From NCBI RefSeq assembly GCF_046054195.1, contig NZ_JBEQCS010000001.1, forward strand, positions 248,001 through 312,000: a DNA stretch of 64,000 nucleotides. Direction: 5' to 3'. Every line of letters begins with the position of its first letter. Position 1 is the first letter of the stretch. Below the pieces are notes generated by a model. The model did not search any database. It was not told the DNA's origin and saw only the letters and a program-made list of their open reading frames with translations. This document shows, piece by piece, positions 36,609 to 45,501 of the stretch. The position numbers and the translations under genes are program-made. Source of the stretch: Celerinatantimonas sp046054195 (GTDB lineage Bacteria; Pseudomonadota; Gammaproteobacteria; Enterobacterales; Celerinatantimonadaceae).

Positions 36609-37354
36609 ACATCGTAAAAAAGAAGTCTCTGTGGTTAGTGATAGTGGTGGCGCTGTTTGTTTATGCTGCGGCACTATTTTTAAATATGCCCGGAGCTGTG
36701 ATTGCGCGAAAGCTTAATTTACCCGGCCTTGAGCTGGTGGGCGTGCAAGGCTCGCTTTATCAAGGGCAGGTCACGCATCTCGTTTGGCATGGCCAATCGC
36801 TTGGGCGATTACGTTGGCAACTAAAGCCGTGGTCACTCTTGGGTTTGACCATCAAAGAGCAGATAACGCTTGATGGTCCACTCTCTGGAACCTTTAATGT
36901 TTTTCAGTCACCTCTGAGCAAAGGCGTTGAAAATTTACACCTAAGCTTTTCCGCTCAAGCGCTAAATCGCGCTGTCTCACTGCCTTTTCAAACGCAGGGC
37001 ACTTTTCAAGTAAAGCTTAATAAATTAGCGCTCTCAAACCATCGCTGCCAAAGCGCCAGTGGGCAAGTTAATTGGCAAAAACCTCAGTTGAGCACGCTGT
37101 TTGGCAAGTTGAGTTTGTCTCCTGTCTCTGTACAGATCAGTTGCTCGAGGGGACAATATGTTGCTAAAGTCAATCATCAGGGCCAGATGTTAGTATTGCA
37201 AGGTAGTGCTCAGCTTAGCGATTTAAGATGGCAAGTTGATTTAAAGGCGCGGCCAAGCGCACATTTTCCTAAGCGCCTTCGAGCATTGCTAGAGCCACTT
37301 GGCGCGCCATCGGCTGATGGATTTTATTCATTTAAGAACCAAGGCGTTTTCTAA
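36605..37354 (+). CDS. gspN: Type II secretion protein GspN
   Basis: A 249-residue protein with an N-terminal membrane helix and a beta-rich periplasmic part. It occupies the GspN place at the operon end. The start appears to be TTG at 36605, overlapping the gspM stop (TTGA); no ATG with a ribosome site lies near. GspN is accessory in most systems. Confidence 0.85.
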   Translation: MNIVKKKSLWLVIVVALFVYAAALFLNMPGAVIARKLNLPGLELVGVQGSLYQGQVTHLVWHGQSLGRLRWQLKPWSLLGLTIKEQITLDGPLSGTFNVFQSPLSKGVENLHLSFSAQALNRAVSLPFQTQGTFQVKLNKLALSNHRCQSASGQVNWQKPQLSTLFGKLSLSPVSVQISCSRGQYVAKVNHQGQMLVLQGSAQLSDLRWQVDLKARPSAHFPKRLRALLEPLGAPSADGFYSFKNQGVF

Positions 37355-37436
37355 GCGGCCATACATGATGATGTTGCCCAAAAAGCTAAGGTAGCATCAA
37401 GGCTAGCTGGCGTGACAGAGCTATAAGAGAGAAATA

Positions 37437-37991
37437 ATGCCAAAGAAGAAACCGAAAATTCTTGAGCAACATATCGCCGCTCAAAGCCATTTTTTTCAGG
37501 TCGAATCTCTGCATCTGGAGTTTAGTAATGGCGAGCGAAGAGTCTATGAGAGATTAGTCGGTGGCCAGCGAGGGGCAGTAATGATTGTCCCGGTCAACGC
37601 AGATAATCAGCTATTGCTTATTAAAGAGTATGCCGCTGCAACTGAGCGCTATGAGCTTAGTTTTCCCAAAGGCGCGATAGACCCGGGTGAAGAACCTCAG
37701 CAGGCTGCTAATCGTGAATTACAAGAAGAAGTGGGCTTTGCTGCACAAAATTGGCATATGCTTAAAGAAGTTACCGTTGCCCCGAGTTATTTTGGTGGAG
37801 CAATGCAAATTTTTGTCGCAGATGAGCTGTATCCATCGCGTTTATTAGGTGATGAACCTGAGCCTCTGGCGATTGAAACCGTGCCTGTCGATGAGTGTAT
37901 GTCACTGCTTGAGCGTGAAGAATTTAGCGAAGCCCGAACCATTGCTGCGCTTTATTTGTTTAACCAATGGTGGCAGAAAAATCGTAGGTAA
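37437..37991 (+). CDS. nudE: ADP-compounds hydrolase NudE
   Basis: A 184-residue Nudix hydrolase acting on ADP-ribose, Ap3A and NADH. The Nudix box is complete: GAIDPGEEPQQAANRE followed by LQEEVGF near residues 80-103. It sits between gspN and cysQ, as in vibrios. Confidence 0.93.
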   Translation: MPKKKPKILEQHIAAQSHFFQVESLHLEFSNGERRVYERLVGGQRGAVMIVPVNADNQLLLIKEYAAATERYELSFPKGAIDPGEEPQQAANRELQEEVGFAAQNWHMLKEVTVAPSYFGGAMQIFVADELYPSRLLGDEPEPLAIETVPVDECMSLLEREEFSEARTIAALYLFNQWWQKNRR

Positions 37992-38188
37992 TTTCGCTAA
38001 TTAGCTAATTTTCGTTTTAGCGATTATTATAGAATAACTTTCAAACTGTAAATAAATCAGTTGATCTGCTCATAGCAACCGCACCGCTCGGCAATTTCCA
38101 TTGAGCAACAGCTTGCTAAGCCACCGTGCTAATTCTGAAATCGAGTACCTTACCAGAGCTGGTTTTATTTGCGAAAAGGGGGTCAGAC

Positions 38189-39046
38189 ATGCCACAACCA
38201 TTAATTGATTTGCTCCCTGCAGTTGAGCGGATCGCCCGCCAAGCGGGAGATGAGATTCTAAAACTGTATCAAAACGGCCATTATAAAACGGAGCATAAAT
38301 CCGATCATACTCCGGTCACGAGTGCTGATTTTGCCGCTCATAATATTTTGTGCGAAGAGTTTCGTAAGTTAACCCCGGATTGGCCTGTGCTTTCCGAAGA
38401 GCATGCAAATATTGCACTTGCTGAGCGCAGCCAGTGGAATTACTACTGGTTAGTTGATCCGATGGATGGCACCCAGGAGTTCGTCTCCCAGACTGGTGAT
38501 TTCACCACGATGATCGCCTTGATTTGCGAAGGCGAACCGATTCTCGGGTTGGTTTATGCACCAGTGAGCGATACCTGCTATTACGCCATTAAAGGCTCTG
38601 GGGCTTATAAAATTCAAGGTAGCCAAGGGCCGCAAAGTATTCATTGTCGCCATTATCAGTTTCCGCCAGAGACGATTCGTGTCGCGGTTAGCCGTGTGCA
38701 AAATACCAATAAACTGAAAAAAGTGCTCAGTGATGATTTTAAATATGAGTTGTTGCCGTTAGGCAGTGCTAGCTTAAAAAGTTGTCTGGTCGCTGAAGGA
38801 GCGGCTGATTGCTATATTCGGCTTGGTCCAACAGGCGAATGGGATGTTGGGGCGCCGCTGGTGATTTTGCGTGAAGCAGGCGGGACATTGCTCGATCTAA
38901 ATTTACAACCGATGAGTTTTAATCGCCGCGAAAGCCTGATTAATCCTGATTTTATTGGCATCGGCGATAATGATTTGCCTTGGGAGCAGGTGATTGCTCA
39001 TGTGCCAAGCAATGATCGCTCAAGAAATGGTCAACAGGGTGAATAA
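38189..39046 (+). CDS. cysQ: 3'(2'),5'-bisphosphate nucleotidase CysQ
   Basis: A 285-residue phosphatase that removes 3'-phosphoadenosine 5'-phosphate made in sulfate assimilation. Metal sites: SEEHANI and VDPMDGTQEF, with a C-terminal GEWDVGAPLVILREAGG. The ATG at 38189 follows AAGGGGG; an upstream start at 38126 adds residues not seen in the family. Confidence 0.93.
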   Translation: MPQPLIDLLPAVERIARQAGDEILKLYQNGHYKTEHKSDHTPVTSADFAAHNILCEEFRKLTPDWPVLSEEHANIALAERSQWNYYWLVDPMDGTQEFVSQTGDFTTMIALICEGEPILGLVYAPVSDTCYYAIKGSGAYKIQGSQGPQSIHCRHYQFPPETIRVAVSRVQNTNKLKKVLSDDFKYELLPLGSASLKSCLVAEGAADCYIRLGPTGEWDVGAPLVILREAGGTLLDLNLQPMSFNRRESLINPDFIGIGDNDLPWEQVIAHVPSNDRSRNGQQGE

Positions 39047-39102
39047 TACACTAAAAAATTGGGTTTAAATCACGGAAATAGCTAGAAAGTTATCGTATTA
39101 TA

Positions 39103-39236
39103 GGGACAGTCAAACATCGAATGATGAATGGCTGTCATAACAGGTAGAGATTGGTTTCTGACTATCCTGTATTGATTTGGCTCTGTAAGCACTAATTGCT
39201 TAAACGCCGTGTTCAGTTGAACGCGGCGTTTTTTTA
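39103..39236 (+). ncRNA. Candidate small RNA (three hairpins) after cysQ
   Basis: TATTAT (39096-39101) could be a -10 box. After it come three stems: GACAGTC (39105-39111) with GGCTGTC (39130-39136), with an inner CATC/GATG pair; ACAGGTAG (39140-39147) with CTA-T-CCTGT (39162-39170); and the strong terminator stem at 39203-39230. The spacing (about 130 bases, unpaired linker before the terminator) resembles Hfq-type sRNAs. No open frame fits. The -35 box is poor, so it could be the cysQ 3' end processed into an sRNA. Confidence 0.42.
39203..39235 (+). terminator. Strong intrinsic terminator
   Basis: AACGCCGTGTTC pairs with GAACGCGGCGTT around AGTT (one T-G wobble) and is followed by a seven-T run. 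It ends the cysQ transcript and/or the candidate sRNA, 15 bases before the converging crcB stop. Confidence 0.92.
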
Positions 39237-39250
39237 TGGCGCAAACTTAA

Positions 39251-39634
39251 TTACTTTGCTGTTATCCAAGACATCAGCGCAAATGCAATGGCTGCCATTG
39301 CCATTGAACCGGCTAGGTTAAGCGCCATGTTGCTAATCGCGGTGGTGTATTTACCTAACTGGAATAAAGTGAGGGTTTCAGCTGTAAAGGTTGAAAATGT
39401 AGTTAAACCACCACAAAACCCGGTTGTGATCATCAGTTTCCAAGCAGGATCTATACTTGGCATTTTGGCAAAAATAGTCATGCCAACAGCGATAATAAAT
39501 GCACCCAGCATGTTGACCGCTAATGTTCCCAGTGGAAGTGTCGCCCCAGTACTGTTGAGTTTTAAACTAATAAACCAGCGCAGCATACTGCCGCAACCGC
39601 CCCCGATAAAGACGGCTATCAGTGTTGCTAACAT
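39251..39634 (-). CDS. crcB: Fluoride channel CrcB/Fluc
   Basis: A 127-residue membrane protein with four helices that works as an antiparallel dimer and lets fluoride leave the cell. Family motifs: GGGCGSMLRWFISLKLN at the N terminus and TGFCGGLTTFSTFTAE near residue 75, with the conserved Phe residues. A fluoride riboswitch lies upstream. Confidence 0.95.
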   Translation of the reverse strand: MLATLIAVFIGGGCGSMLRWFISLKLNSTGATLPLGTLAVNMLGAFIIAVGMTIFAKMPSIDPAWKLMITTGFCGGLTTFSTFTAETLTLFQLGKYTTAISNMALNLAGSMAMAAIAFALMSWITAK

Positions 39635-39703
39635 AAATCCTCTTTCGTTCGAATGATTTCAAGCGTGTTAATTTATTTATGAAGATCGTGAGACGATCCG
39701 GTT

Positions 39704-39756
39704 GTTATCAGGCATCATCAGCCGGTGGGGCGGTTAGAGGAGGAATGCCATCTCCT
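39704..39756 (-). promoter_or_regulatory. crcB: Fluoride riboswitch (crcB motif)
   Basis: Read on the minus strand the segment shows the fluoride aptamer core: GGAGATGGCATTCCTCC, then AACCGCC and GGCTGATGATGCCT, which pair to form the pseudoknotted fold of the family. It lies about 70 bases before crcB. A GATCGT/ACGATC hairpin follows at about 39681-39697 and may be the expression platform. Fluoride binding should switch crcB on. Confidence 0.93.
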
Positions 39757-39808
39757 TAGCTTGGATTTTACACACTTTTAGCTCAAAGCGCAGCTTTGCT
39801 GCACTGAG

Positions 39809-41824
39809 CTATTTTTTATCGGCCAGCATCTGACGAAGGGCGGCAACCCCGGCTAACCCTTTTTGTTGGCGCTGCTCAGGAGATTGTTCAACTCGGCGGT
39901 TGCTCCATTGCAGGTCATCTTGCGGCAGTTCCATTAAGAAGCGACTCGGTTCAGGGCGAATCAGTTCACCAAATTGACGTCGTTCACGAGTCAGCGTAAA
40001 GGTAAGCTCTCGCTGAGCACGAGTGATCCCAACATAAGCAAGGCGGCGCTCTTCATCAATCATGTCCTCATCAATAGAGCTTTGGTGAGGCAATAAGCCC
40101 TCTTCCATCCCGATAAGATATACATAAGGAAATTCAAGACCCTTAGAGGCATGTAGTGTCATCAGCTGTACTTGGTCGGCATCTTCGTTATCTTCTGCGC
40201 GCTCCATCATATCGCGCAAAATAAGGCGGTTTACGACCTCAGTTAAGCTCATCGCCGGATTGTCTTCATCGCCTTCGAGCATGTCGCTTACCCAGCGGAA
40301 TAATGTCGAAACATTTTGCATCCGCATTTCGGCAGCGCGAGCACTGGGACTGGTTTCGTACAGCCAGTCTTCATAGTGAATATCGCGCACCAGATCGCGT
40401 ACCGCTTCAACGGTATTTCCTCTTGTGGCGCGATCGGAAAGCTCGACTACCCAACGAAAGAAAAACTCAACGGCCGAGCGCGAGCGAGCGGGCAGCGAAT
40501 TTTGCAGTGATGTGTCACAAGCTGCTGCAAATAGGCTGATATGCTGCTCATTGGCAAAGCGGCCGATTTTTTCAAGCGTGGTTGGGCCAATCTCCCGGCG
40601 CGGAACATTGATAATTCGAAGCAGCGCACTGTCATCATCCGGATTGACCATTAACCGCAGATAAGCCATTAAGTCTTTGATTTCACTGCGCGAGAAGAAC
40701 GATTGCCCGCCGCTAATTTTATATGGAATGCGGTTGGTCATCAGCGCTTTTTCCAGTAGTCGGCTCTGATGATTGCCGCGATATAAAATCGCATAGTCGC
40801 TGTATTGGGTGCGATTAATAAAGCGATGGCCCATCAGCTCGGCGATGACTCGTTCGGCCTCTTGTTCCTCATTTTTGGCCATAATGACTTTGATAGGCTC
40901 GCCATAATTGAGCTCGGAAAACAGCCGTTTATCAAAGAGATGGTCGTTATTTTCAATGAGAATGTTGGCACATTTTAAAATGCGCTGTGTTGAGCGATAG
41001 TTTTGCTCAAGCTTGACCACTTTAAGATTGGGAAAATCAGCTTTGAGCTGTGAGAGGTTTTCCGGGTTTGCGCCGCGCCACGAGTAAATAGACTGATCGT
41101 CATCGCCAACCACGGTGAAAAAGGCCCGCTCTCCAACGAGCAGCTTAATCAGCTGATATTGGCTGGTGTTGGTGTCTTGATATTCATCCACCAACAGATA
41201 GCGCATTTTCTTTTGCCAACGGGCGCGAACCTGTTCATTGGTTTTTAAAAGTAGCGTAGGCATTAGGATCAGATCGTCAAAATCCAGTGCATTATAGGCA
41301 TGCATTTGGTTTTGGTAGCGCTGATAAAGCTGGGCAAATAGCTGAATTTTGGCATCATTTTCTACCTGAAAATGGCCAGGTAACATAAGATCATTTTTCC
41401 AGCGGCCAATCTGATGCTGCAACTGGCGAAGCAGGTCTTTATCACCGTTAAGCTCAACCTCGCTGAGATCTTTTAAGAGTGCCATCTGATCTTGGTCATC
41501 AAACAGCGAAAAGTTCGCTTTGAGCGATAATGCTTTATGCTCCCGGCGAATGATCTCAAGGCCTAAGGTATGAAAGGTTGAAATGGTCAAGCCACGAGTT
41601 TTTTCGCGGCCAATGGTATGACGAACCCGCTCTGCCATTTCTCGGGCGGCTTTGTTGGTAAAGGTTACCGCCGCAATATGACGACCATGATACCCACAAC
41701 GTTCAATTAAATAGGCAATTTTGTTGGTTATGACACGCGTCTTACCACTGCCAGCACCTGCTAGCACAAGGCATGGGCCACTAGTGTATTCGACGGCTTG
41801 TTGCTGGGCGCTGTTGAGTTTCAA
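39809..41824 (-). CDS. rep: ATP-dependent DNA helicase Rep
   Basis: A 671-residue 3'-5' SF1A helicase that helps replication forks pass bound proteins. Motifs: LAGAGSGKTRVI (Walker A, near residue 22), VDEYQDTN (Walker B), VGDDDQSIYSWRGA, LEQNYRS, TLHASKGLEF and ITRAQ. Length matches E. coli Rep. Confidence 0.95.
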   Translation of the reverse strand: MKLNSAQQQAVEYTSGPCLVLAGAGSGKTRVITNKIAYLIERCGYHGRHIAAVTFTNKAAREMAERVRHTIGREKTRGLTISTFHTLGLEIIRREHKALSLKANFSLFDDQDQMALLKDLSEVELNGDKDLLRQLQHQIGRWKNDLMLPGHFQVENDAKIQLFAQLYQRYQNQMHAYNALDFDDLILMPTLLLKTNEQVRARWQKKMRYLLVDEYQDTNTSQYQLIKLLVGERAFFTVVGDDDQSIYSWRGANPENLSQLKADFPNLKVVKLEQNYRSTQRILKCANILIENNDHLFDKRLFSELNYGEPIKVIMAKNEEQEAERVIAELMGHRFINRTQYSDYAILYRGNHQSRLLEKALMTNRIPYKISGGQSFFSRSEIKDLMAYLRLMVNPDDDSALLRIINVPRREIGPTTLEKIGRFANEQHISLFAAACDTSLQNSLPARSRSAVEFFFRWVVELSDRATRGNTVEAVRDLVRDIHYEDWLYETSPSARAAEMRMQNVSTLFRWVSDMLEGDEDNPAMSLTEVVNRLILRDMMERAEDNEDADQVQLMTLHASKGLEFPYVYLIGMEEGLLPHQSSIDEDMIDEERRLAYVGITRAQRELTFTLTRERRQFGELIRPEPSRFLMELPQDDLQWSNRRVEQSPEQRQQKGLAGVAALRQMLADKK

Positions 41825-41961
41825 AAAAAGCCTCCTACCATTTGCAGAGGCATTCTACCAAGAGCTTAGAACAATACCAATGACGATTATGCTAAGCCAA
41901 GTTTATGCACGGTTATCTTTCGCTATGCTCAAATCTGTTTAAAGCGCGTGACAGCCTCAAA

Positions 41962-43809
41962 CTAAAGAATAAATTGCGCGACTTCGCCGTTAAGACGCTC
42001 AGTAATTCGATGTAACTCTTTGGCTTGATGTTCATTATTATCAGCATCTTTTTGCAGTTTTTCGCAGGTTTGTTCAATCACTTGGCTGTTGTCTCGTACA
42101 CTTTGGGTCGCTTGATGTTGCTGTTCGGCGGCGCTGCTAATTTGATTGGCCATATCGAAGATGGTTTCAATCGTTTGGTTGATTTCATCAAGAGCGGCCG
42201 TTGCCGCGTTTGCCTGCTCAACGTTGCGCCGCGCCTGTTCACGGCTTTGCTGCATGGCATTGACTGCTTGATTGGTATGTTGTTGCAACTCATTTAACAC
42301 GCCTTGGATCTGCTCGGTTGATTCATGGGTTCGTCTGGATAGATTGCGAACTTCATCGGCAACCACCGCAAAACCGCGGCCATGCTCGCCCGCGCGAGCT
42401 GCTTCAATTGCCGCATTAAGGGCCAGCAGGTTCGTTTGCTCGGCAATGCCTTGAATAATGCTCAGAATGACGGTGATCTTTTGACTGCTCTGCTTTAATG
42501 CACCCATACTGCTGGCGTTGGCTTCCAGTTGTTCGACAAGCTGCAGAATTTGTTGCTGATTTTGTTCAATCACCTGTTTACCTGATTCACAACTTGCTTG
42601 TGAGCTTTGTACGCTGACATTGGTCTGTTCGGCATTGTCTGCAACATGGCGGGCACTTTCGGTAATTTCATTAAATGAGTCAGCCATGGCGCTAATTTGT
42701 TGGCGTTGATGAACGACTGATTGAGTCGATTGGCTGGCATAATGAGTCACCTCTTGAACATGTTGCGCCAGCGCATTGGAGTCGCGTTTTACTCCAAGTA
42801 ATAGCTGATGAAGCCGCTCTAAAAAGATATCAACACTTGTTCCAAGCCGGCCTATTTCATCGCGACGTTTTAGGTTTAAGCGCGCGGTTAAATCTGCTTC
42901 GCCTTGGCCCAGTTCATTAATCGCTGCTTCAAGTTGTTTGAGCGGCCTGAACGAGATAGAAATTAGGCTGTAGAGCACTAAGGCGACGACAACAAACATG
43001 ATGGTGGTATTTTGAATGCTACTGATAAGTTGCTGATGGACTTGAGCAAATGCTTTGTTTTTATCAAAGCTTAAGGCAATCGACCAATGGGTGTTGGGAA
43101 TATGAGTAAAATTAACCAGCACTGGCCGCTTATCGATGGTGGCTTTAATCAGCTCATTTTGTTTTTTTAACTGTTTGTCGGTGAGTGTCTTATCCAGCTC
43201 GCTGATATTGTGTTCTAACCACTTATTATCGGGATAGACCAACAAGGTGCCATCATCAGCGATGATAAATGCCTGCACTTCTGAGTTACTGAGTGCTTTC
43301 ATTTGAGTGCTCATCACCGTTAGTGGCAGGTCGGCGGCATAAACTCCTGTGGGCGATTTTATCGATATGGACATCACCATCGTACCGTCGGTCCCAGTAT
43401 AGGGCTGCGAGAAATAGGGGCTTTGCTGCTGAGCGCCCATGTACCAGATCCGCACGCGCGGGTCGTAGCCATAAGGAATTTCATAATTTGGATCGCCGGC
43501 GACCATCTGGCCTTGCTCATTGCCATAATAGACGCTAGAAAAACCCGCTGCTTTTTGCGCTTGATAGAGCTCTAACTGAAACTCTTTATTGGCTGGGGTT
43601 TTATCGGTGACGGATTTAAGCGTACTGAGTTTATCATCGAGCCAGATGGAGAGCTGCGTTGCGGCGGTAGTGGAAAGCTGTTTGGCTTGATGTTGAATAT
43701 TTTCTGTAACATTACGCTGCATATTCTGCAGTTGTTGCCATGCTTGGGCGATGGAGAGCAGAGCTAAAATCAATGTGACCGCGATAACGAGCTTGTGCTT
43801 GATAGACAT
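41962..43809 (-). CDS. Methyl-accepting chemotaxis protein
   Basis: A 615-residue receptor. TM1 (about 6-24), a periplasmic dCache-like sensor (about 30-275), TM2 (about 280-300), a HAMP domain (FRPLKQLEAAINELGQGE) and a signalling domain whose hairpin tip is EQTNLLALNAAIEAARAGE. There is no CheR/CheB tether pentapeptide at the C terminus (ends EVAQFIL). The ATG at 43809 follows GGAAG. Ligand unknown; dCache receptors often sense amino acids. No other chemotaxis genes here. Confidence 0.93.
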   Translation of the reverse strand: MSIKHKLVIAVTLILALLSIAQAWQQLQNMQRNVTENIQHQAKQLSTTAATQLSIWLDDKLSTLKSVTDKTPANKEFQLELYQAQKAAGFSSVYYGNEQGQMVAGDPNYEIPYGYDPRVRIWYMGAQQQSPYFSQPYTGTDGTMVMSISIKSPTGVYAADLPLTVMSTQMKALSNSEVQAFIIADDGTLLVYPDNKWLEHNISELDKTLTDKQLKKQNELIKATIDKRPVLVNFTHIPNTHWSIALSFDKNKAFAQVHQQLISSIQNTTIMFVVVALVLYSLISISFRPLKQLEAAINELGQGEADLTARLNLKRRDEIGRLGTSVDIFLERLHQLLLGVKRDSNALAQHVQEVTHYASQSTQSVVHQRQQISAMADSFNEITESARHVADNAEQTNVSVQSSQASCESGKQVIEQNQQQILQLVEQLEANASSMGALKQSSQKITVILSIIQGIAEQTNLLALNAAIEAARAGEHGRGFAVVADEVRNLSRRTHESTEQIQGVLNELQQHTNQAVNAMQQSREQARRNVEQANAATAALDEINQTIETIFDMANQISSAAEQQHQATQSVRDNSQVIEQTCEKLQKDADNNEHQAKELHRITERLNGEVAQFIL

Positions 43810-44018
43810 AACGACTTCCATGCAAAAAGAGCTTGCGTTGCAATGATTACTTTTTTGTCATTGCAAATATGACTTGCTCAGCGTATCGAGTGGCTATGAC
43901 AAATTTATGACAAATGTCGAATGTGAATTGATCGAAGATAACTTTTATTGAAGTTCTGATTTTAATGATTTTTCAGTCAATTATTGAGGCGTGACAGGCT
44001 CAAGTAAGGTGGGGATCT

Positions 44019-44043
44019 CGCAAGAGCCTGGCTGGCTCTTGCG
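44019..44043. terminator. Hairpin downstream of the YlqF-type gene
   Basis: CGCAAGAGCC and GGCTCTTGCG form a perfect ten-pair stem with a five-base loop, 12 bases after the ylqF stop. It lacks a good T run on the minus strand, so it is a weak or factor-dependent terminator. Confidence 0.5.
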
Positions 44044-44054
44044 ATTATCACGCT

Positions 44055-44990
44055 TTAGCGGCGGCGTTTTTTCGCTTTTGCGCGGCGCTGTTGATTGTAT
44101 TGTTTTTTCTGTTCTTCTTTTTCTTGGCGCAACTTTGCAAAGTGAGCTTCTTCGGCTTCAATCTGTTCGGGATGCTCTAAGGTGATGGGGCCTAATGTTC
44201 CTTCTCGAAGCTCGCTGAGTAAGATGGTGGCCACTTTGGTGAAATCCACATGTCCGCCACGAACCAAGCAACCGCGTTGGCGGCCAAGTGTTTCGAGCAG
44301 GTCAATTTCATCATTGGGCAGCGTCTGCCAGCCATAACGCTCTTGTAGGCGCTGCGGATAATATTCCAGCAAATATTCACCAGCAAAGGCGGCAACATCA
44401 TCATGGCTAATGGCGGTATCTTTGATGGCGCCACTTGCTGCCAAACGATAGCCGCTATTTTCGTTATCAAACTTCGGCCATAAAATTCCGGGAGTATCGA
44501 GCAGCGTAATATAGCCGTCGAGCCGAATTTTCTGTTGGGCTTTGGTCACGGCCGGTTCATTACCTGTTTTGGCAATAATCCGCCCGGCGAGGGTATTAAT
44601 CAGCGTCGATTTACCCACATTGGGGATACCGCAAATAAGTGCTGTAATGGGTTTATCTGCGCTACCTTTGCCAGGAACCATTTGCCGAATCAAGGCCAGA
44701 ATCGATTGCACCTGGGCTTGCTTTTGCTGATCTAGCGCAACCGCTCTGACATTGTGGGTCTGCTGAAGATAATCAATCCATTTTTGTGTCTGTTCTGGGT
44801 CGGCTAAATCGCTCTTGTTGAGAATTTTTAAACAAGGCGTTCCGTCGCGCAGATCAAATACCAACGGATTATTACTGCTATAAGGCAAACGAGCATCAAG
44901 GACTTCAATGACTAAGTCAACATTGGGCATGACTTCGCGGATCTGTTTTTGTGCTTTGTGCATATGCCCTGGGTACCACTGAATGGCCAT
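44055..44990 (-). CDS. ylqF: Ribosome biogenesis GTPase YlqF (RbgA-like)
   Basis: A 311-residue circularly permuted GTPase. The order is G4 (NKSDL, near residue 58) before G1 (GIPNVGKSTLIN, near 125) and G3 (DTPGILWP, near 175), typical of YlqF/YawG. In Bacillus RbgA aids 50S assembly. The C terminus is strongly basic (KKRRR), suiting rRNA binding. It starts 18 bases after the DUF2750 gene. Confidence 0.9.
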   Translation of the reverse strand: MAIQWYPGHMHKAQKQIREVMPNVDLVIEVLDARLPYSSNNPLVFDLRDGTPCLKILNKSDLADPEQTQKWIDYLQQTHNVRAVALDQQKQAQVQSILALIRQMVPGKGSADKPITALICGIPNVGKSTLINTLAGRIIAKTGNEPAVTKAQQKIRLDGYITLLDTPGILWPKFDNENSGYRLAASGAIKDTAISHDDVAAFAGEYLLEYYPQRLQERYGWQTLPNDEIDLLETLGRQRGCLVRGGHVDFTKVATILLSELREGTLGPITLEHPEQIEAEEAHFAKLRQEKEEQKKQYNQQRRAKAKKRRR

Positions 44991-45008
44991 TGATGCTCTC
45001 CTGGTGAT

Positions 45009-45374
45009 TTATTTGGTCTGGGTGATGGCGTCGGCTAAGTCTTGCGGATGCTCGACTAAACTTTCAGCATCAAGGCTTGGACCGACCGCGACAAAGTAGC
45101 CATCTTCGCTCATGCCACTGACCCAACGCTCTAAGAACGCATCAAGTTCAATCGCCAGCGGCTCGCAATGGGCATGTTCTTCAGTTGCCCAAGCGGTGGC
45201 GGTGGCTTCATCTGGCCAGATGGGTAAACACTGTTCTTCATCGCTAGAAACCATGATGCAGCCTTGGTCATCTTTAAGAGTCCAAAGCGTTTGATTGCGA
45301 CGGATTGCAGCTAAAGTCAGTTGGTAGCGAACTTCGCTGGATTGATCATAGAAACTTTGCACGGTGTCATTCAT
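45009..45374 (-). CDS. DUF2750 domain protein
   Basis: A 121-residue acidic soluble protein matching the DUF2750 pattern: Trp-rich N-terminal half with LWTLKDDQGC and a PIWPDEATATAWA block, then WVSGMSEDGYFVAVGP. Function unknown. It is probably co-transcribed with ylqF. Confidence 0.8.
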   Translation of the reverse strand: MNDTVQSFYDQSSEVRYQLTLAAIRRNQTLWTLKDDQGCIMVSSDEEQCLPIWPDEATATAWATEEHAHCEPLAIELDAFLERWVSGMSEDGYFVAVGPSLDAESLVEHPQDLADAITQTK

Positions 45375-45501
45375 AGCGTTTATCCTGGCAGTGCGATTAA
45401 AGGAGGCAAATTGTAGCAGATAGCCATTGAAGGCGCTGCTTGAATTACCTATTTTAGTCGTTCACTGCCAATGACGCTGTGTATTGCGCAGCGATACGTT
45501 A

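Noticed and set aside
27189..37354. Type IV pilus assembly operon
   Set aside because: Pilin-like motifs are present, but the secretin, GspL/GspM/GspN and gene order C to N identify type II secretion.
39779..39811. Hairpin over the rep stop codon
   Set aside because: AGCTCA..TGAGCT pairs, but no T run follows on the minus strand and part of the stem is coding.
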